Below, one piece after another: positions 1-6,479 of a DNA stretch of 8,948 nucleotides. The stretch is from Cyanobacteriota bacterium (GTDB lineage: Bacteria > Cyanobacteriota > Cyanobacteriia > PCC-6307 > Cyanobiaceae). Location: contig CANHSW010000067.1 of the NCBI GenBank assembly GCA_947463165.1, forward strand, positions 1 to 8,948, given 5' to 3'. Position 1 is the stretch's first letter. Each line of letters begins with the position of its first letter. The notes beneath the pieces were generated by a model that was given only the letters and a program-made list of their open reading frames with translations, did no database searches and was not told where the DNA came from. A program made the translations under genes and the position numbers.

Positions 1-829
1 CGGTATTGGCTGGAATGTTCCATAAGTAATAGAAGGGCCCGGCGGCGTAGACGTCGGAGCGCGACAAAAACAGCAATTTCTGCCAGAGGCCGCCCACCAG
101 CTCCAGGCCATAGCTGTGCAGGCTCAGGGCCAGCCACAGGGCCACCGGCAGCCAGCCCAGGGCCAGCCCCAGCCAGAAGCCGCCGCGGCGCAGCAGCTGC
201 CGTCGCTCCAGCAGCAGGTAGGGCGCGATGGCCAGCATTGGCAGGGCCACCATGAAGCCCTTGATCAAAAAGGCCAGCCCCGGCGCCAGCCCCACCAGCA
301 GCGGCCAGAGTGGCGGCGAACCAGCTGGCCCCCGGCCAGGGCCGCCCCCCTCGGGACCGCAGTTCACCAGGGCGGCGATGCCGGCCAGCTCCACCGCCAG
401 CAGGGGCATGTCCTGGGTGGGCAGGTGGGCGTAGTTCAGCCACAGGGGCGTCAGCGCCAGCAGGGCCATGGTGAGCGGGCCCGCGGCTGGCAGCTGGGGC
501 AGCAGCCGCCGGGCCAGCCAGCCGCTGAGCAGCAGCGAGGCCACGGCCGCCAACAGCGCCGGCAGCGCCTCCGCCCAGGGCCAAGGAAATAGCTTCAAGC
601 TCAGGGCCATCAGCCACTGGACGCCGATGCTGCGGTCGTAGACCGGCTCGCCAAACCACAGCGGCGCCAGCCAGTGGCCGCTCTGCAGGATCCAGCGGGC
701 CTGCAGGCCGTAGTAACCGGCGTCGTGGGCCAGGGGGCTGCGGGGGGCCGCCGTGAGCAGCAGCGGTGCCAGCAACAGGGGGCCCGCCAGGCGCGAGAAC
801 GGGCTGCCGAACGGGGCCAGACGAGTCAT
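1..829 (-). CDS. GT39/ArnT-like membrane glycosyltransferase, C-terminus cut off by window edge
   Basis: The minus strand is open from an ATG at 829-827 to the left edge, giving 276 codons with no stop. The N-terminal segment (residues ~14-28) is a hydrophobic helix, followed by HDAGYYGLQARWI (35-47) and EPVYDRSIGVQWL (61-73). This matches the first periplasmic loop of PMT/ArnT-type GT-C enzymes, where an acidic residue (here probably D36) is catalytic. TQDMPLL (138-144) and FLIKG (187-191) are further family-like motifs, and several Leu/Ala/Trp-rich membrane helices follow. Such enzymes move a sugar from a polyprenyl-phosphate donor to a lipid or protein acceptor on the outer face of the inner membrane; the substrate here cannot be told. 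A Gly/Pro-rich loop (157-175) looks like a low-complexity insertion. The gene is divergent from the porin, and the missing part should be roughly half the protein. Family assignment is strong; specific function is unknown. Confidence 0.87.
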   Translation of the reverse strand, partial: MTRLAPFGSPFSRLAGPLLLAPLLLTAAPRSPLAHDAGYYGLQARWILQSGHWLAPLWFGEPVYDRSIGVQWLMALSLKLFPWPWAEALPALLAAVASLLLSGWLARRLLPQLPAAGPLTMALLALTPLWLNYAHLPTQDMPLLAVELAGIAALVNCGPEGGGPGRGPAGSPPLWPLLVGLAPGLAFLIKGFMVALPMLAIAPYLLLERRQLLRRGGFWLGLALGWLPVALWLALSLHSYGLELVGGLWQKLLFLSRSDVYAAGPFYYLWNIPANT

Positions 830-830
830 G

Positions 831-847
831 GCTGGCACTTTGCCAGC
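831..847 (-). promoter_or_regulatory. Hairpin abutting the glycosyltransferase start codon
   Basis: This is a perfect 7-bp inverted repeat, GCTGGCA/TGCCAGC, with a 3-nt loop. In the minus-strand transcript it ends one base before the ATG at 829 and occupies the place where a Shine-Dalgarno site would lie. No purine-rich ribosome binding site is visible outside it. It could limit translation initiation, but this is inference from the sequence alone. Confidence 0.4.
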
Positions 848-994
848 TTGTCCAGGGGGCTGGTAATCGGGAATGGGCCCTCGCCAGCCCAGGGCGGTTC
901 TGGTGTGCGGGGTGGCTGGGTGATGGGGGGGCCGGTGTGATCTCTGACACATCAACCCTGGCCTTTGGCCTGTGCTGGCACCAAACTCTCGATT

Positions 995-1007
995 GGCGCA
1001 TCGCGCC
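995..1007 (+). promoter_or_regulatory. Short GC hairpin in the porin leader
   Basis: GGCGC (995-999) and GCGCC (1003-1007) form a 5-bp stem with a 3-nt loop, about 20 nt upstream of the porin start. It lies in the probable 5' untranslated leader within the 197-bp divergent spacer (830-1026). I could not identify a convincing -35/-10 pair for either divergent gene in this spacer. The hairpin may stabilise the mRNA or be incidental. Confidence 0.25.
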
Positions 1008-1017
1008 TACCAAGTGT

Positions 1018-1021
1018 GAGG
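1018..1021 (+). promoter_or_regulatory. Shine-Dalgarno site of the porin
   Basis: GAGG lies 5 nt before the ATG at 1027. It decides the start: the reading frame stays open back to 766, but the upstream codons encode a non-conserved Gly/Arg-rich stretch, whereas the ATG at 1027 begins a clean signal peptide. Confidence 0.75.
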
Positions 1022-1026
1022 ATTTC

Positions 1027-2640
1027 ATGAAACTCTTCCAGCAACTGCTGCTGGCTCCCGCCGCCCTGGGCCTGTTGGCCCCGATGGCCGCTGGCGCCGC
1101 TGAGCTGAACATCGCTGGCGTGAGCCAGTACACCAGCCAGGAGCAGGTCACCAGCATTTCTCAGTTCTCTGATGTGAAGCCCACCGACTGGGCTTATCAG
1201 GCACTGAGCAACCTGATCGAGCGCTACGGCTGCGTGGCCGGTTATCCCAATGGCACCTACAAGGGTGGCCAGGCGATGACCCGCTTTGAGGCCGCAGCTC
1301 TGCTCAACGCTTGCCTCGACCGCGTCACTGAAGTGACCGACGAGCTGAAGCGCCTGATGAAGGAATTCGAGAAGGAACTCGCCATCCTCAAGGGCCGTGT
1401 CGATGGCCTCGAGGCCCGCGTGGGTGAACTGGAAGCCAATCAGTTCTCCACCACCACCAAACTGAAGGGCTATGCAGCCTTCGTGCTGGGCGGCAACTCC
1501 TACGGCGGCAACGGCAATGTTGTGCCTGGCGCCGCATTTGCCGCTCTGGGTCTGAATAACCTCGGTGATAGCAGCCTTAAGAACTACGCTAAGGCCACCC
1601 AAGGCGGCACCTCCTTCAACTACGACGTCCGCCTCGACCTGGACACCAGCTTCACCGGTAAGGATCTGCTGCGCACCCGCATGCGCGCCGGCAACTTTGG
1701 TGCTTCCGCTTACAACGGCGCCAGCACTACTAATATCTCCCGTCTCACTGGGATGGAAACATCGTTCCAGGATCCCGCTGGCGCCAACGTAGTTAGCATC
1801 GATCGCCTGTTCTACAAATTCCCTGTAGGCGATGGCTTCAATGTGATCGTTGGTCCCCGGGTTCGTCAGGACGACATGCTGGCCATGTGGCCCAGCGCCT
1901 ATCCGGCTGACACCGTTCTCGACATCTTCACCTATGCCGGCGCTCCTGGTGCCTACAGCCTGAACCTGGGCGGTGGTGCCGGTGTTACCTACGCCAAGAA
2001 CGGCTTAAACGCCAGCCTCAACTACGTTTCCAAAAACGCCGATAGTGGCAATCCTTCTGAAGGTGGCATTGGTACCGATGGTGCCAAGTCAACCTTCACC
2101 GCCCAGTTGGGCTATGCCGGCACCAACTACGGTCTGGCCTTTGCCTATACCTACGACCAAAATGGCGCCGGCCCTTACGGCGGTAACGCCACCCCCCTGG
2201 CTCTTGTAGGCTTTAGTGGCAGCAGCAGCAATTATGGCCTGAGCGCCTACTGGTCGCCTAAGGAGACCGGCTTCATCCCCTCCATCAGCACTGGCTGGGG
2301 CTACAGCACCCTGGCTGCCCCCGAAGGCAGTGGCATTGGAATTACCGCCGCCCAGAACTGGTATGTGGGCCTGCAGTGGGCTGATGCCATCATCAAGGGC
2401 AACACCCTGGGCATGGCGGTGGGTCAGCCCACCTTCGCCACCAGCCAATTCAAAGGCAAGCCTAACGACGGCAACTATGCCTGGGAGTGGTGGTACAAGT
2501 TCCAGGTTACCGACAACATCAGCGTCACCCCCGCCATCTACTACCTCAGCGCCCCCACCGGTGCTATTGGTCGTGCCGCTGTCGGTGACAATGCCCTCAC
2601 CAACTTCGGTGGCCTGGTTAAGACCACCTTCAAGTTCTGA
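1027..2640 (+). CDS. Iron-uptake-type outer membrane porin (SLH domain plus OprB-like barrel)
   Basis: The 537-aa product is a major outer membrane porin of the cyanobacterial Som/iron-uptake porin family, letting small solutes and inorganic ions across the outer membrane. Residues 1-25 are a signal peptide (MKLFQQLLL, hydrophobic core, cut near AGAA|ELN). Residues ~47-97 are an S-layer-homology domain (DVKPTDWAYQALSNLIERYG, TRFEAAALLNACLDRV), which in this family binds the peptidoglycan layer. Residues ~101-139 form a charged heptad-like coiled coil. From ~145 to the end is an OprB-type beta barrel rich in Gly, Asn, Tyr and Ser, ending in TFKF, a C-terminal Phe expected for BAM-dependent assembly. 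Codon use is more uniform (AAC, ACC, GGT, TTC) and less GC-extreme than in neighbouring genes, which fits high expression. The gene is monocistronic, with a strong terminator after it. The iron role comes from family naming; no Fur box was recognised here. Confidence 0.95.
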   Translation: MKLFQQLLLAPAALGLLAPMAAGAAELNIAGVSQYTSQEQVTSISQFSDVKPTDWAYQALSNLIERYGCVAGYPNGTYKGGQAMTRFEAAALLNACLDRVTEVTDELKRLMKEFEKELAILKGRVDGLEARVGELEANQFSTTTKLKGYAAFVLGGNSYGGNGNVVPGAAFAALGLNNLGDSSLKNYAKATQGGTSFNYDVRLDLDTSFTGKDLLRTRMRAGNFGASAYNGASTTNISRLTGMETSFQDPAGANVVSIDRLFYKFPVGDGFNVIVGPRVRQDDMLAMWPSAYPADTVLDIFTYAGAPGAYSLNLGGGAGVTYAKNGLNASLNYVSKNADSGNPSEGGIGTDGAKSTFTAQLGYAGTNYGLAFAYTYDQNGAGPYGGNATPLALVGFSGSSSNYGLSAYWSPKETGFIPSISTGWGYSTLAAPEGSGIGITAAQNWYVGLQWADAIIKGNTLGMAVGQPTFATSQFKGKPNDGNYAWEWWYKFQVTDNISVTPAIYYLSAPTGAIGRAAVGDNALTNFGGLVKTTFKF

Positions 2641-2651
2641 TCTTCCGATCT

Positions 2652-2686
2652 GAGCTTTATGGCTGATTTTTCAGCCTAGTTAGCTC
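2652..2686 (+). other. Two-part stem-loop in the porin 3' UTR
   Basis: GAGCT (2652-2656) pairs with AGCTC (2682-2686), and inside it GGCTGA (2661-2666) pairs with TCAGCC (2671-2676) around a TTTT loop. It begins 12 bp after the porin stop, upstream of the main terminator. It has no terminal U-tract, so it is more likely a 3'-end stabilising structure than a terminator. Confidence 0.45.
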
Positions 2687-2696
2687 GATAACCATG

Positions 2697-2728
2697 GGGC
2701 TCTTGCTGTATAAGCAAGAGCCCTTTTT
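2697..2728 (+). terminator. Rho-independent terminator of the porin gene
   Basis: GGGCTCTTGCT (2697-2707) and AGCAAGAGCCC (2713-2723) form a perfect 11-bp stem with a 5-nt loop, followed by five T residues (2724-2728). It lies 56 bp after the porin stop. It is the clearest intrinsic terminator in the window and indicates that the porin is transcribed alone. Confidence 0.93.
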
Positions 2729-2773
2729 ATTGATTCAGCTTTGATTGACTCAGCTTTGATTGATTCAGCTTGT
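2729..2773. repeat. Three tandem copies of a 15-bp AT-rich repeat
   Basis: The unit ATTGATTCAGCTTTG occurs at 2729-2743, 2744-2758 (one change, ATTGACT) and 2759-2773 (last two bases differ). It starts directly after the terminator T-tract and contains no gene. The strand has no meaning here. It may be simple slippage or a set of protein binding sites; nothing in the sequence decides. Confidence 0.8.
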
Positions 2774-2962
2774 TGGCGAATCGATATTGTCTGCTGATTT
2801 GCCCAGTTCCGCTAGTATTGCCGTGTAATTTTTCTGTCTAATTGTTGCTTTGTGTAATTTTGCTTTGCTGTTGACAAGCCAATCTGCGCACCTATTTGAT
2901 TGCAGGACTGGTTTGGCATGCGCTTGCCCTGAGGCGCTGCCCGCCGGTTTTGCCTTGGCCTG
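2774..2962 (+). promoter_or_regulatory. AT-rich promoter region before the J-domain gene
   Basis: The gene-free stretch from 2641 to 2962 holds the porin 3' structures, the 15-bp repeats and this AT-rich segment, which contrasts with the GC-rich genes. A consensus -35 hexamer TTGACA is at 2871-2876, and a weak -10 (TATTTG, 2893-2898) follows after 16 bp. This would start transcription near 2905, about 55 nt upstream of the GTG at 2963. The -35 match is exact; the -10 is poor. Confidence 0.4.
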
Positions 2963-3697
2963 GTGCCGCCGGGTTTGCCTGCCGCCGAAGATGGGGAGAT
3001 AGTTGTTAGGGCAGCTCGGTTGACCCCTTTCTCGCTGGCTCAGGATCCCTACGCCGTGCTCGGCGTCTCGCGCCAGGCCAGCGCCGCCGAAATCAAGAGC
3101 GCCTACCGGGCCCTGGTGAAGCGGCACCATCCCGATGCCGGCGGCGATGCGCTCACGATCGTGGCCCTCAATGCCGCCTGGGAGGTGCTGGGCGATAGCG
3201 AGCGCCGTCGGGCCCTGGATCGGCGGCTGGAAGATGGGGGGGCGAGCCAGGTGGACGCCGCCGCCGCCCGCAGGGCCAGCCGCCGTGGCGCCGAGCTGGA
3301 GGAGCGGCTGGCGGCGTGGTTGCAGGGGGTCTATAGCCCGATCGATCGGCTGCTGGCCCAGGTGATCAATCCCTTCCCCGCCCAGCTGCGGGACCTGGCG
3401 GCCGATCCCTACGACGATGAGCTGATGGCGGTTTTCTGTGCCTATTTGGAGCAGAGCCGGCTCAAGCTAGACAAGGTGGACAAGCTCTACCGCTCCCAGG
3501 CCGCCCCAGCTGCCGCCAGGGATTTGGCCCTTGGTCTATACCACTGCCTCAGCCAGGTGCAGGACGCCCTGGCCGACCTGGAGCGCTACACCATGGGCTA
3601 CGTGGATTCCTACCTGCGCGATGGCCGCGAGTTATTGCGGCAAGCCAAGCGGCAGCGCAGCCAGCTGCTGGAGCAGCGCCGCTGCCTGGACATCTAA
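2963..3697 (+). CDS. J-domain (DnaJ-like) co-chaperone with uncharacterised C-terminal region
   Basis: The 244-aa reading has an N-terminal J-domain at ~28-88: DPYAVLGVSRQASAAEIKSA (28-47), the invariant HPD triad (56-58) and a final helix with RRALDRRL. J-domains stimulate the ATPase of an Hsp70 (DnaK) and bring it to a client. The Gly/Phe linker, zinc-finger and client-binding domains of true DnaJ are absent. Residues ~90-244 are a helical region I do not recognise, with charged Arg/Gln-rich helices and a coiled-coil-like tail (RQAKRQRSQLLEQRRCL), presumably the client-specific part. The start is unsure: GTG at 2963 lacks a Shine-Dalgarno site, while TTG at 3020 has AGGG 8 nt upstream and would place the J-domain almost at the N-terminus (225 aa). 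An in-frame TGA at 2930 excludes anything further upstream. The gene is convergent with ndhO, with 23 bp between the two stop codons. Confidence 0.85.
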   Translation: MPPGLPAAEDGEIVVRAARLTPFSLAQDPYAVLGVSRQASAAEIKSAYRALVKRHHPDAGGDALTIVALNAAWEVLGDSERRRALDRRLEDGGASQVDAAAARRASRRGAELEERLAAWLQGVYSPIDRLLAQVINPFPAQLRDLAADPYDDELMAVFCAYLEQSRLKLDKVDKLYRSQAAPAAARDLALGLYHCLSQVQDALADLERYTMGYVDSYLRDGRELLRQAKRQRSQLLEQRRCLDI

Positions 3698-3720
3698 ATC
3701 AAATTCTTAGGCCACCAAAT

Positions 3721-3984
3721 TCAGGCCCCAAACGCCTCCAGCTGGTCGAGCCGCAGCCACACGTCGGGTACGGGCAGGCGCCAGCGCAGCTGGGCGTAGT
3801 CGCCCTTGAGGGCCACGATCTCCCCAGGGCCCTCCAGGATGTAATCGGGCGGCAGGGGATCGCTGGCCTGGGCCTCCAGGCTGCCGCCGTAGGCCAGGCG
3901 ATTCACCCGCACCAGGCTGCCCTTCTTCAAGGGCTGCACCTTGGCGGCGGGGCCAGCGGCGGTTGGGGTTGGAGATTCGGTCAT
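3721..3984 (-). CDS. ndhO: NAD(P)H-quinone oxidoreductase subunit O (NDH-1 subunit)
   Basis: The 87-aa product is NdhO, a small stromal/cytoplasmic-side subunit of the cyanobacterial NDH-1 complex in the thylakoid membrane, which passes electrons to plastoquinone in cyclic electron flow and respiration. NdhO is specific to oxygenic phototrophs. Family signatures are KKGSLVRVNR (20-29), SLEAQASD (35-42), GPGEIVALKGDYAQLRW (52-68) and the hallmark VWLRLDQLEAF (75-85). Residues 1-18 are a Pro/Ala/Thr-rich, probably disordered extension. ATG at 3984 is preferred; the frame stays open to a TTG at 4074, but that would add 30 non-conserved residues. No strong Shine-Dalgarno site is present. There is no co-transcribed neighbour: the gene is convergent with the J-domain gene and divergent from the antiporter. 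Confidence 0.93.
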   Translation of the reverse strand: MTESPTPTAAGPAAKVQPLKKGSLVRVNRLAYGGSLEAQASDPLPPDYILEGPGEIVALKGDYAQLRWRLPVPDVWLRLDQLEAFGA

Positions 3985-4041
3985 CGGGGGGCTCTCTGGC
4001 GGCGATCGGCTCAGCCAGCTGTGGGCGGCGATCACCGCTTG

Positions 4042-4049
4042 GCGATCGC
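4042..4049. repeat. HIP1 octamer
   Basis: This is a perfect GCGATCGC palindrome inside GGCGATCGCC (4041-4050). HIP1 is a highly iterated octamer in many cyanobacterial genomes, so it supports the taxonomic reading. Here it sits upstream of ndhO. Confidence 0.8.
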
Positions 4050-4231
4050 CGCTCAGCCAAGGCTGCTGGGTCAATACTGCCCGGTTTGGCCCTCAGCTTG
4101 GCTGGGGCGCCTCTGAAAAGCGCCATTTCCTTGGCCCCGCCAGCCGAGAACCCTTGCAAAATCAGGGCTTCATTGGCTGGGGCTCGGGTGGCTGGGCTTC
4201 AGGCCTGGCGGGCACAGCTCAGGCCAGCCAG

Positions 4232-4260
4232 CTCAGGGCCAGGCCAGCTGGCCGGCTGAG
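4232..4260. promoter_or_regulatory. Interrupted dyad upstream of the antiporter gene
   Basis: CTCAG (4232-4236) and CTGAG (4256-4260) flank a perfect 12-bp palindrome GGCCAGCTGGCC (4242-4253). It lies about 43 bp before the antiporter start and has no T-tract, so it is not an intrinsic terminator. It may be an operator or leader hairpin, or a by-product of the GGCC-rich composition. Confidence 0.25.
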
Positions 4261-4302
4261 ATTGGCCTGCCACGCTGGGGCCAATGTCCTGGTCGCCGCC
4301 CC

Positions 4303-5532
4303 TTGACCTCCCACCTCGCCCTCTACTTGATGGTGTTCGGGGCCCTGCTGCTGGTGGCGGTGCTGCTCGATGACATCGCCGCCAGGATCCGCCTGCCCGG
4401 CATCCTGCTGGTGTTGCTGCTGGGGCTGCTGATCGACAACAACCTGGAGGCGATTCCAGGTCAGCCACCACCGCTGCTAACCCTCCACCAAGCCAATCAA
4501 ATCGCCCAGGTGGCCCTGGTGCTGGTGCTGTTCTTTGGCGGGCTCACCACCAACTGGGCTGCCCTGCGCAGCGTGCTGCGCCCCGCCGCCCGGCTGGCCA
4601 CCCTGGGGGCCGGCCTCACCGCAGTACTGCTGATGGGCGGAGTGCTGGGCCTGGAGCGGCTCGCCGGCGCCAATTGGGCCGCCAGTTTGCCGATGGCCCT
4701 GTTCGTTGGGGCGATGGTTTGCAGTACCGACGCCTCGGCGGTGCTGGCCCTGTTGCGGCCCCTGGCCGGCCGGCTGCCCCAGCGCCTGCTCGACCTGCTG
4801 GAGTGCGAATCGGCTTTCAACGATCCGGTGGCGGTGGTGTTGGCGGGCTTGGCCCTAGCCCTGGCCTCCGGTGATGGCGATACCAGCGCTTCCTATCTGG
4901 TGATCGAGGTGTTGCGCCAGTTTCTGCTCGGTGCCCTGCTCGGCTTCCTCGGCGGCAGTCTCGCCAGCCAGCTGCTCTCGGCCAAGTTGTGCGGCGGCGT
5001 GCCTTCGCTGCTGGCGGTGTCCAGTTTGGCGGTGCTGTTCTTGCTGGTGGGTGCCACCCAGTTGCTGGGGGGCAGCGGCCTGTTGGCGGCCTATATCGCC
5101 GGCCTGGTGCTGGGCAACAGCTCCGATTGCGACCGCGACGCCCTGGAGCAGGCCCATGCCGGCTTCGCAAAGTTGGCTGAACTGCTGCTGTTTTTATGCA
5201 TGGGCCTGGTGGTGCAGCCCGATCAGGTGGTGGATTCGGCCGGCCGGGCGCTGCTGCTGGTGCTGGCCCTGCTGCTGGTGCGCTGGCCGCTGGTGGAAAT
5301 GTTGCTGTTCCGCGTTGGTTTTAGTCGCCCTGAGCGGTTGATGATCTCCTGCGCCGGCCTGCGGGGGGCGGTGCCGATCGCCCTGGCCATCCAGGCCGCC
5401 GCCAGTTCCGTGGCCTGGGGGCGCCAGATGCCAGCCCTGGCCCTGGGGGTGGTGCTGATCGGCCTGTTGGGGCAAGCAGTGGCCCTGGTGCCCCTGGCCC
5501 GGCGGCTGGGCCTAGCCTCCAGGGTCATGTAG
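4303..5532 (+). CDS. CPA1/NhaP-type cation:proton antiporter
   Basis: The 409-aa, very hydrophobic product has about a dozen membrane helices. It exchanges Na+ or K+ for H+ across a membrane, which serves pH and salt homeostasis. The CPA1 hallmarks are present: CSTDASAVLALL with T142-D143 in the unwound TM helix, and ECESAFNDPVAVVLA with E169, N173 and D174 as the ion-binding ESxxND-type motif. Later motifs are SGLLAAYIAGLVLGN and LRGAVPIALAIQA (~353-365), both typical of NhaP/NhaP2. The protein stops straight after the membrane domain and lacks the C-terminal TrkA-C/RCK nucleotide-binding module of NhaP2/CvrA. The ion cannot be told from sequence. The start is uncertain: TTG at 4303 is the first available start in the frame, and ATG at 4330 would trim nine residues; neither has a clear ribosome binding site. 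It is probably co-transcribed with the SDR gene 11 bp downstream. Confidence 0.92.
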   Translation: MTSHLALYLMVFGALLLVAVLLDDIAARIRLPGILLVLLLGLLIDNNLEAIPGQPPPLLTLHQANQIAQVALVLVLFFGGLTTNWAALRSVLRPAARLATLGAGLTAVLLMGGVLGLERLAGANWAASLPMALFVGAMVCSTDASAVLALLRPLAGRLPQRLLDLLECESAFNDPVAVVLAGLALALASGDGDTSASYLVIEVLRQFLLGALLGFLGGSLASQLLSAKLCGGVPSLLAVSSLAVLFLLVGATQLLGGSGLLAAYIAGLVLGNSSDCDRDALEQAHAGFAKLAELLLFLCMGLVVQPDQVVDSAGRALLLVLALLLVRWPLVEMLLFRVGFSRPERLMISCAGLRGAVPIALAIQAAASSVAWGRQMPALALGVVLIGLLGQAVALVPLARRLGLASRVM

Positions 5533-5536
5533 GGGG
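5531..5536 (+). promoter_or_regulatory. Shine-Dalgarno site of the SDR gene
   Basis: AGGGGG lies 7 nt before the GTG at 5544 and begins within the stop codon region of the antiporter gene. It supports GTG as the start and suggests translational linkage of the two genes. Confidence 0.7.
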
Positions 5537-5543
5537 CCAATCG

Positions 5544-6479
5544 GTGCGACTGCTGCTACTGGGCTGTTCGGGCTTTGTCGGTCGCGAGCTGGTGCCGCAC
5601 CTGCTGCAACTCGGCCATCAACTCACCCTGCTGAGCCGCCAGGCCAATCCCTTCCCTGCCCTGGTGGGGGAGCGGCTGGAGCTGTTGCGGCTCGATCCGG
5701 CCTTAGCGGCCAGCTGGCAGGACGATCGCCTGCTGGCGGCCCTGGCCGCGGCCGAGGGGGTGGTGAATCTGGTGGGCGAGCCGATCGCCGAGCGGCGCTG
5801 GACCCCCGCCCACCGTCAGCTGCTGCTCGACAGCCGGGTGAACAGCACCGAGCTGCTGGTGCGGGCGATGGCCGCCCAGGCGACGCCGCCGGCGGTGTTG
5901 GTGAATGGTTCGGCCGTGGGTTACTACGGCAGCAGCGTTGAGGCCCGCTTCGATGAAGCCAGCGCCAGCGGCGGCGATTTCCTGGCCGAGATCTGCCTTC
6001 AGTGGGAGGCGGCAGCCGATCGGGCCCCGAGCGGTTGCCGGCTGGTGAAGCTGCGCCTGGGCATCGTGCTCGGCCCCGACGGCGGCGCCTTGGGCAAGAT
6101 GTTGCCGGTGTTTCGAGCTGGCTTTGGCGGGCCGGTGGGCTCCGGCCGCCAGTGGATGAGCTGGATCCATCGCCAGGATCTCTGCCGTCTGATCGCCACT
6201 GCCCTGGCGGACCCCGCCTACAGCGGTGTTTACAACGCCGTGGCTCCCGAACCCACCACCATGGCCCAGTTCGCCGCCGGCCTGGGCCGGGTGCTGGGGC
6301 GGCCCAGCCTGTTGCCGGTGCCCGGGGCGATTTTGCAGCTGCTGCTCGGCGATGGGGCCCAGGTGGTGCTGGAGGGGCAGCAGGTGCTGCCGCAGCGGCT
6401 GCGACAGCAGGGTTTCAGTTGGCGCTGGCCCGAGCTCAGCGCCGCACTTGCTTCTGCCACCAAGCCATCGCCCCGCTGA
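5544..6479 (+). CDS. TIGR01777-family NAD(P)-dependent epimerase/dehydratase-like SDR
   Basis: The 311-aa product is an extended short-chain dehydrogenase/reductase of the TIGR01777 family (related to YfcH and human SDR39U1). The N-terminus starts at once with a Rossmann strand and GCSGFVG (7-13), the GxxGxxG dinucleotide-binding motif. Other family signatures are NLVGEPIAERRW (75-86), DSRVNSTELLV (96-106), NGSAVGYYG (121-129, catalytic region), LRLGIVLGPDGGALGKML (170-187), and GSGRQWMSWIHRQDL (199-213). Residues ~240-300 are the C-terminal DUF1731-type helical part, with VPGAILQLLLGDGA and QQVLPQRLRQQGF. The length is normal for the family. The physiological substrate is not known. The gene starts with GTG, 11 bp after the antiporter, so an operon is likely, though no functional link is obvious. 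Its last 44 bp overlap the opposite-strand small membrane protein gene. Confidence 0.94.
   Translation: MRLLLLGCSGFVGRELVPHLLQLGHQLTLLSRQANPFPALVGERLELLRLDPALAASWQDDRLLAALAAAEGVVNLVGEPIAERRWTPAHRQLLLDSRVNSTELLVRAMAAQATPPAVLVNGSAVGYYGSSVEARFDEASASGGDFLAEICLQWEAAADRAPSGCRLVKLRLGIVLGPDGGALGKMLPVFRAGFGGPVGSGRQWMSWIHRQDLCRLIATALADPAYSGVYNAVAPEPTTMAQFAAGLGRVLGRPSLLPVPGAILQLLLGDGAQVVLEGQQVLPQRLRQQGFSWRWPELSAALASATKPSPR

Larger units (their letters stand above)
3985..4302. other. Gene-free divergent spacer between ndhO and the antiporter, rich in dyads
   Basis: These 318 bp contain no convincing gene. Unlike the other spacer, the region is GC-rich and full of GGCTGG/CCAGCC and GGCC words. Visible structures are a HIP1 octamer (4042-4049), a hairpin GGCGC (4106-4110)/GCGCC (4120-4124) enclosed by GGCTGG (4100-4105)/CCAGCC (4140-4145), and the dyad at 4232-4260. 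Both flanking promoters should lie here, but I saw no good -35/-10 pair. Open frames across it have no family features. Confidence 0.5.

Noticed and set aside
116..592. A 158-aa Gln/Gly-rich plus-strand frame
   Set aside because: It is the shadow of the minus-strand glycosyltransferase, whose own frame shows clear GT39 motifs.
766..1026. Upstream extension of the porin frame by 87 codons
   Set aside because: The residues are not conserved-looking, the extension overlaps the opposite-strand glycosyltransferase start, and a signal peptide with a good GAGG site begins at 1027.
952..1602. A 216-aa minus-strand frame inside the porin
   Set aside because: The porin frame has a signal peptide, an SLH domain and porin codon use; the antisense frame has none of these and is a shadow.
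2765..3130. A 121-aa minus-strand open frame across the AT-rich spacer and the J-domain start
   Set aside because: It overlaps the J-domain HPD region antisense, has no family features and no ribosome binding site, and covers the likely promoter.
3985..4074. An N-terminal extension of NdhO to a TTG at 4074
   Set aside because: NdhO proteins are about 70-90 aa; the extra 30 residues are Ser/Pro-rich and not family-like, while an ATG exists at 3984.
4232..4260. The dyad as an intrinsic terminator for a transcript reading toward either gene
   Set aside because: No T-tract follows on either strand, and no gene ends nearby.
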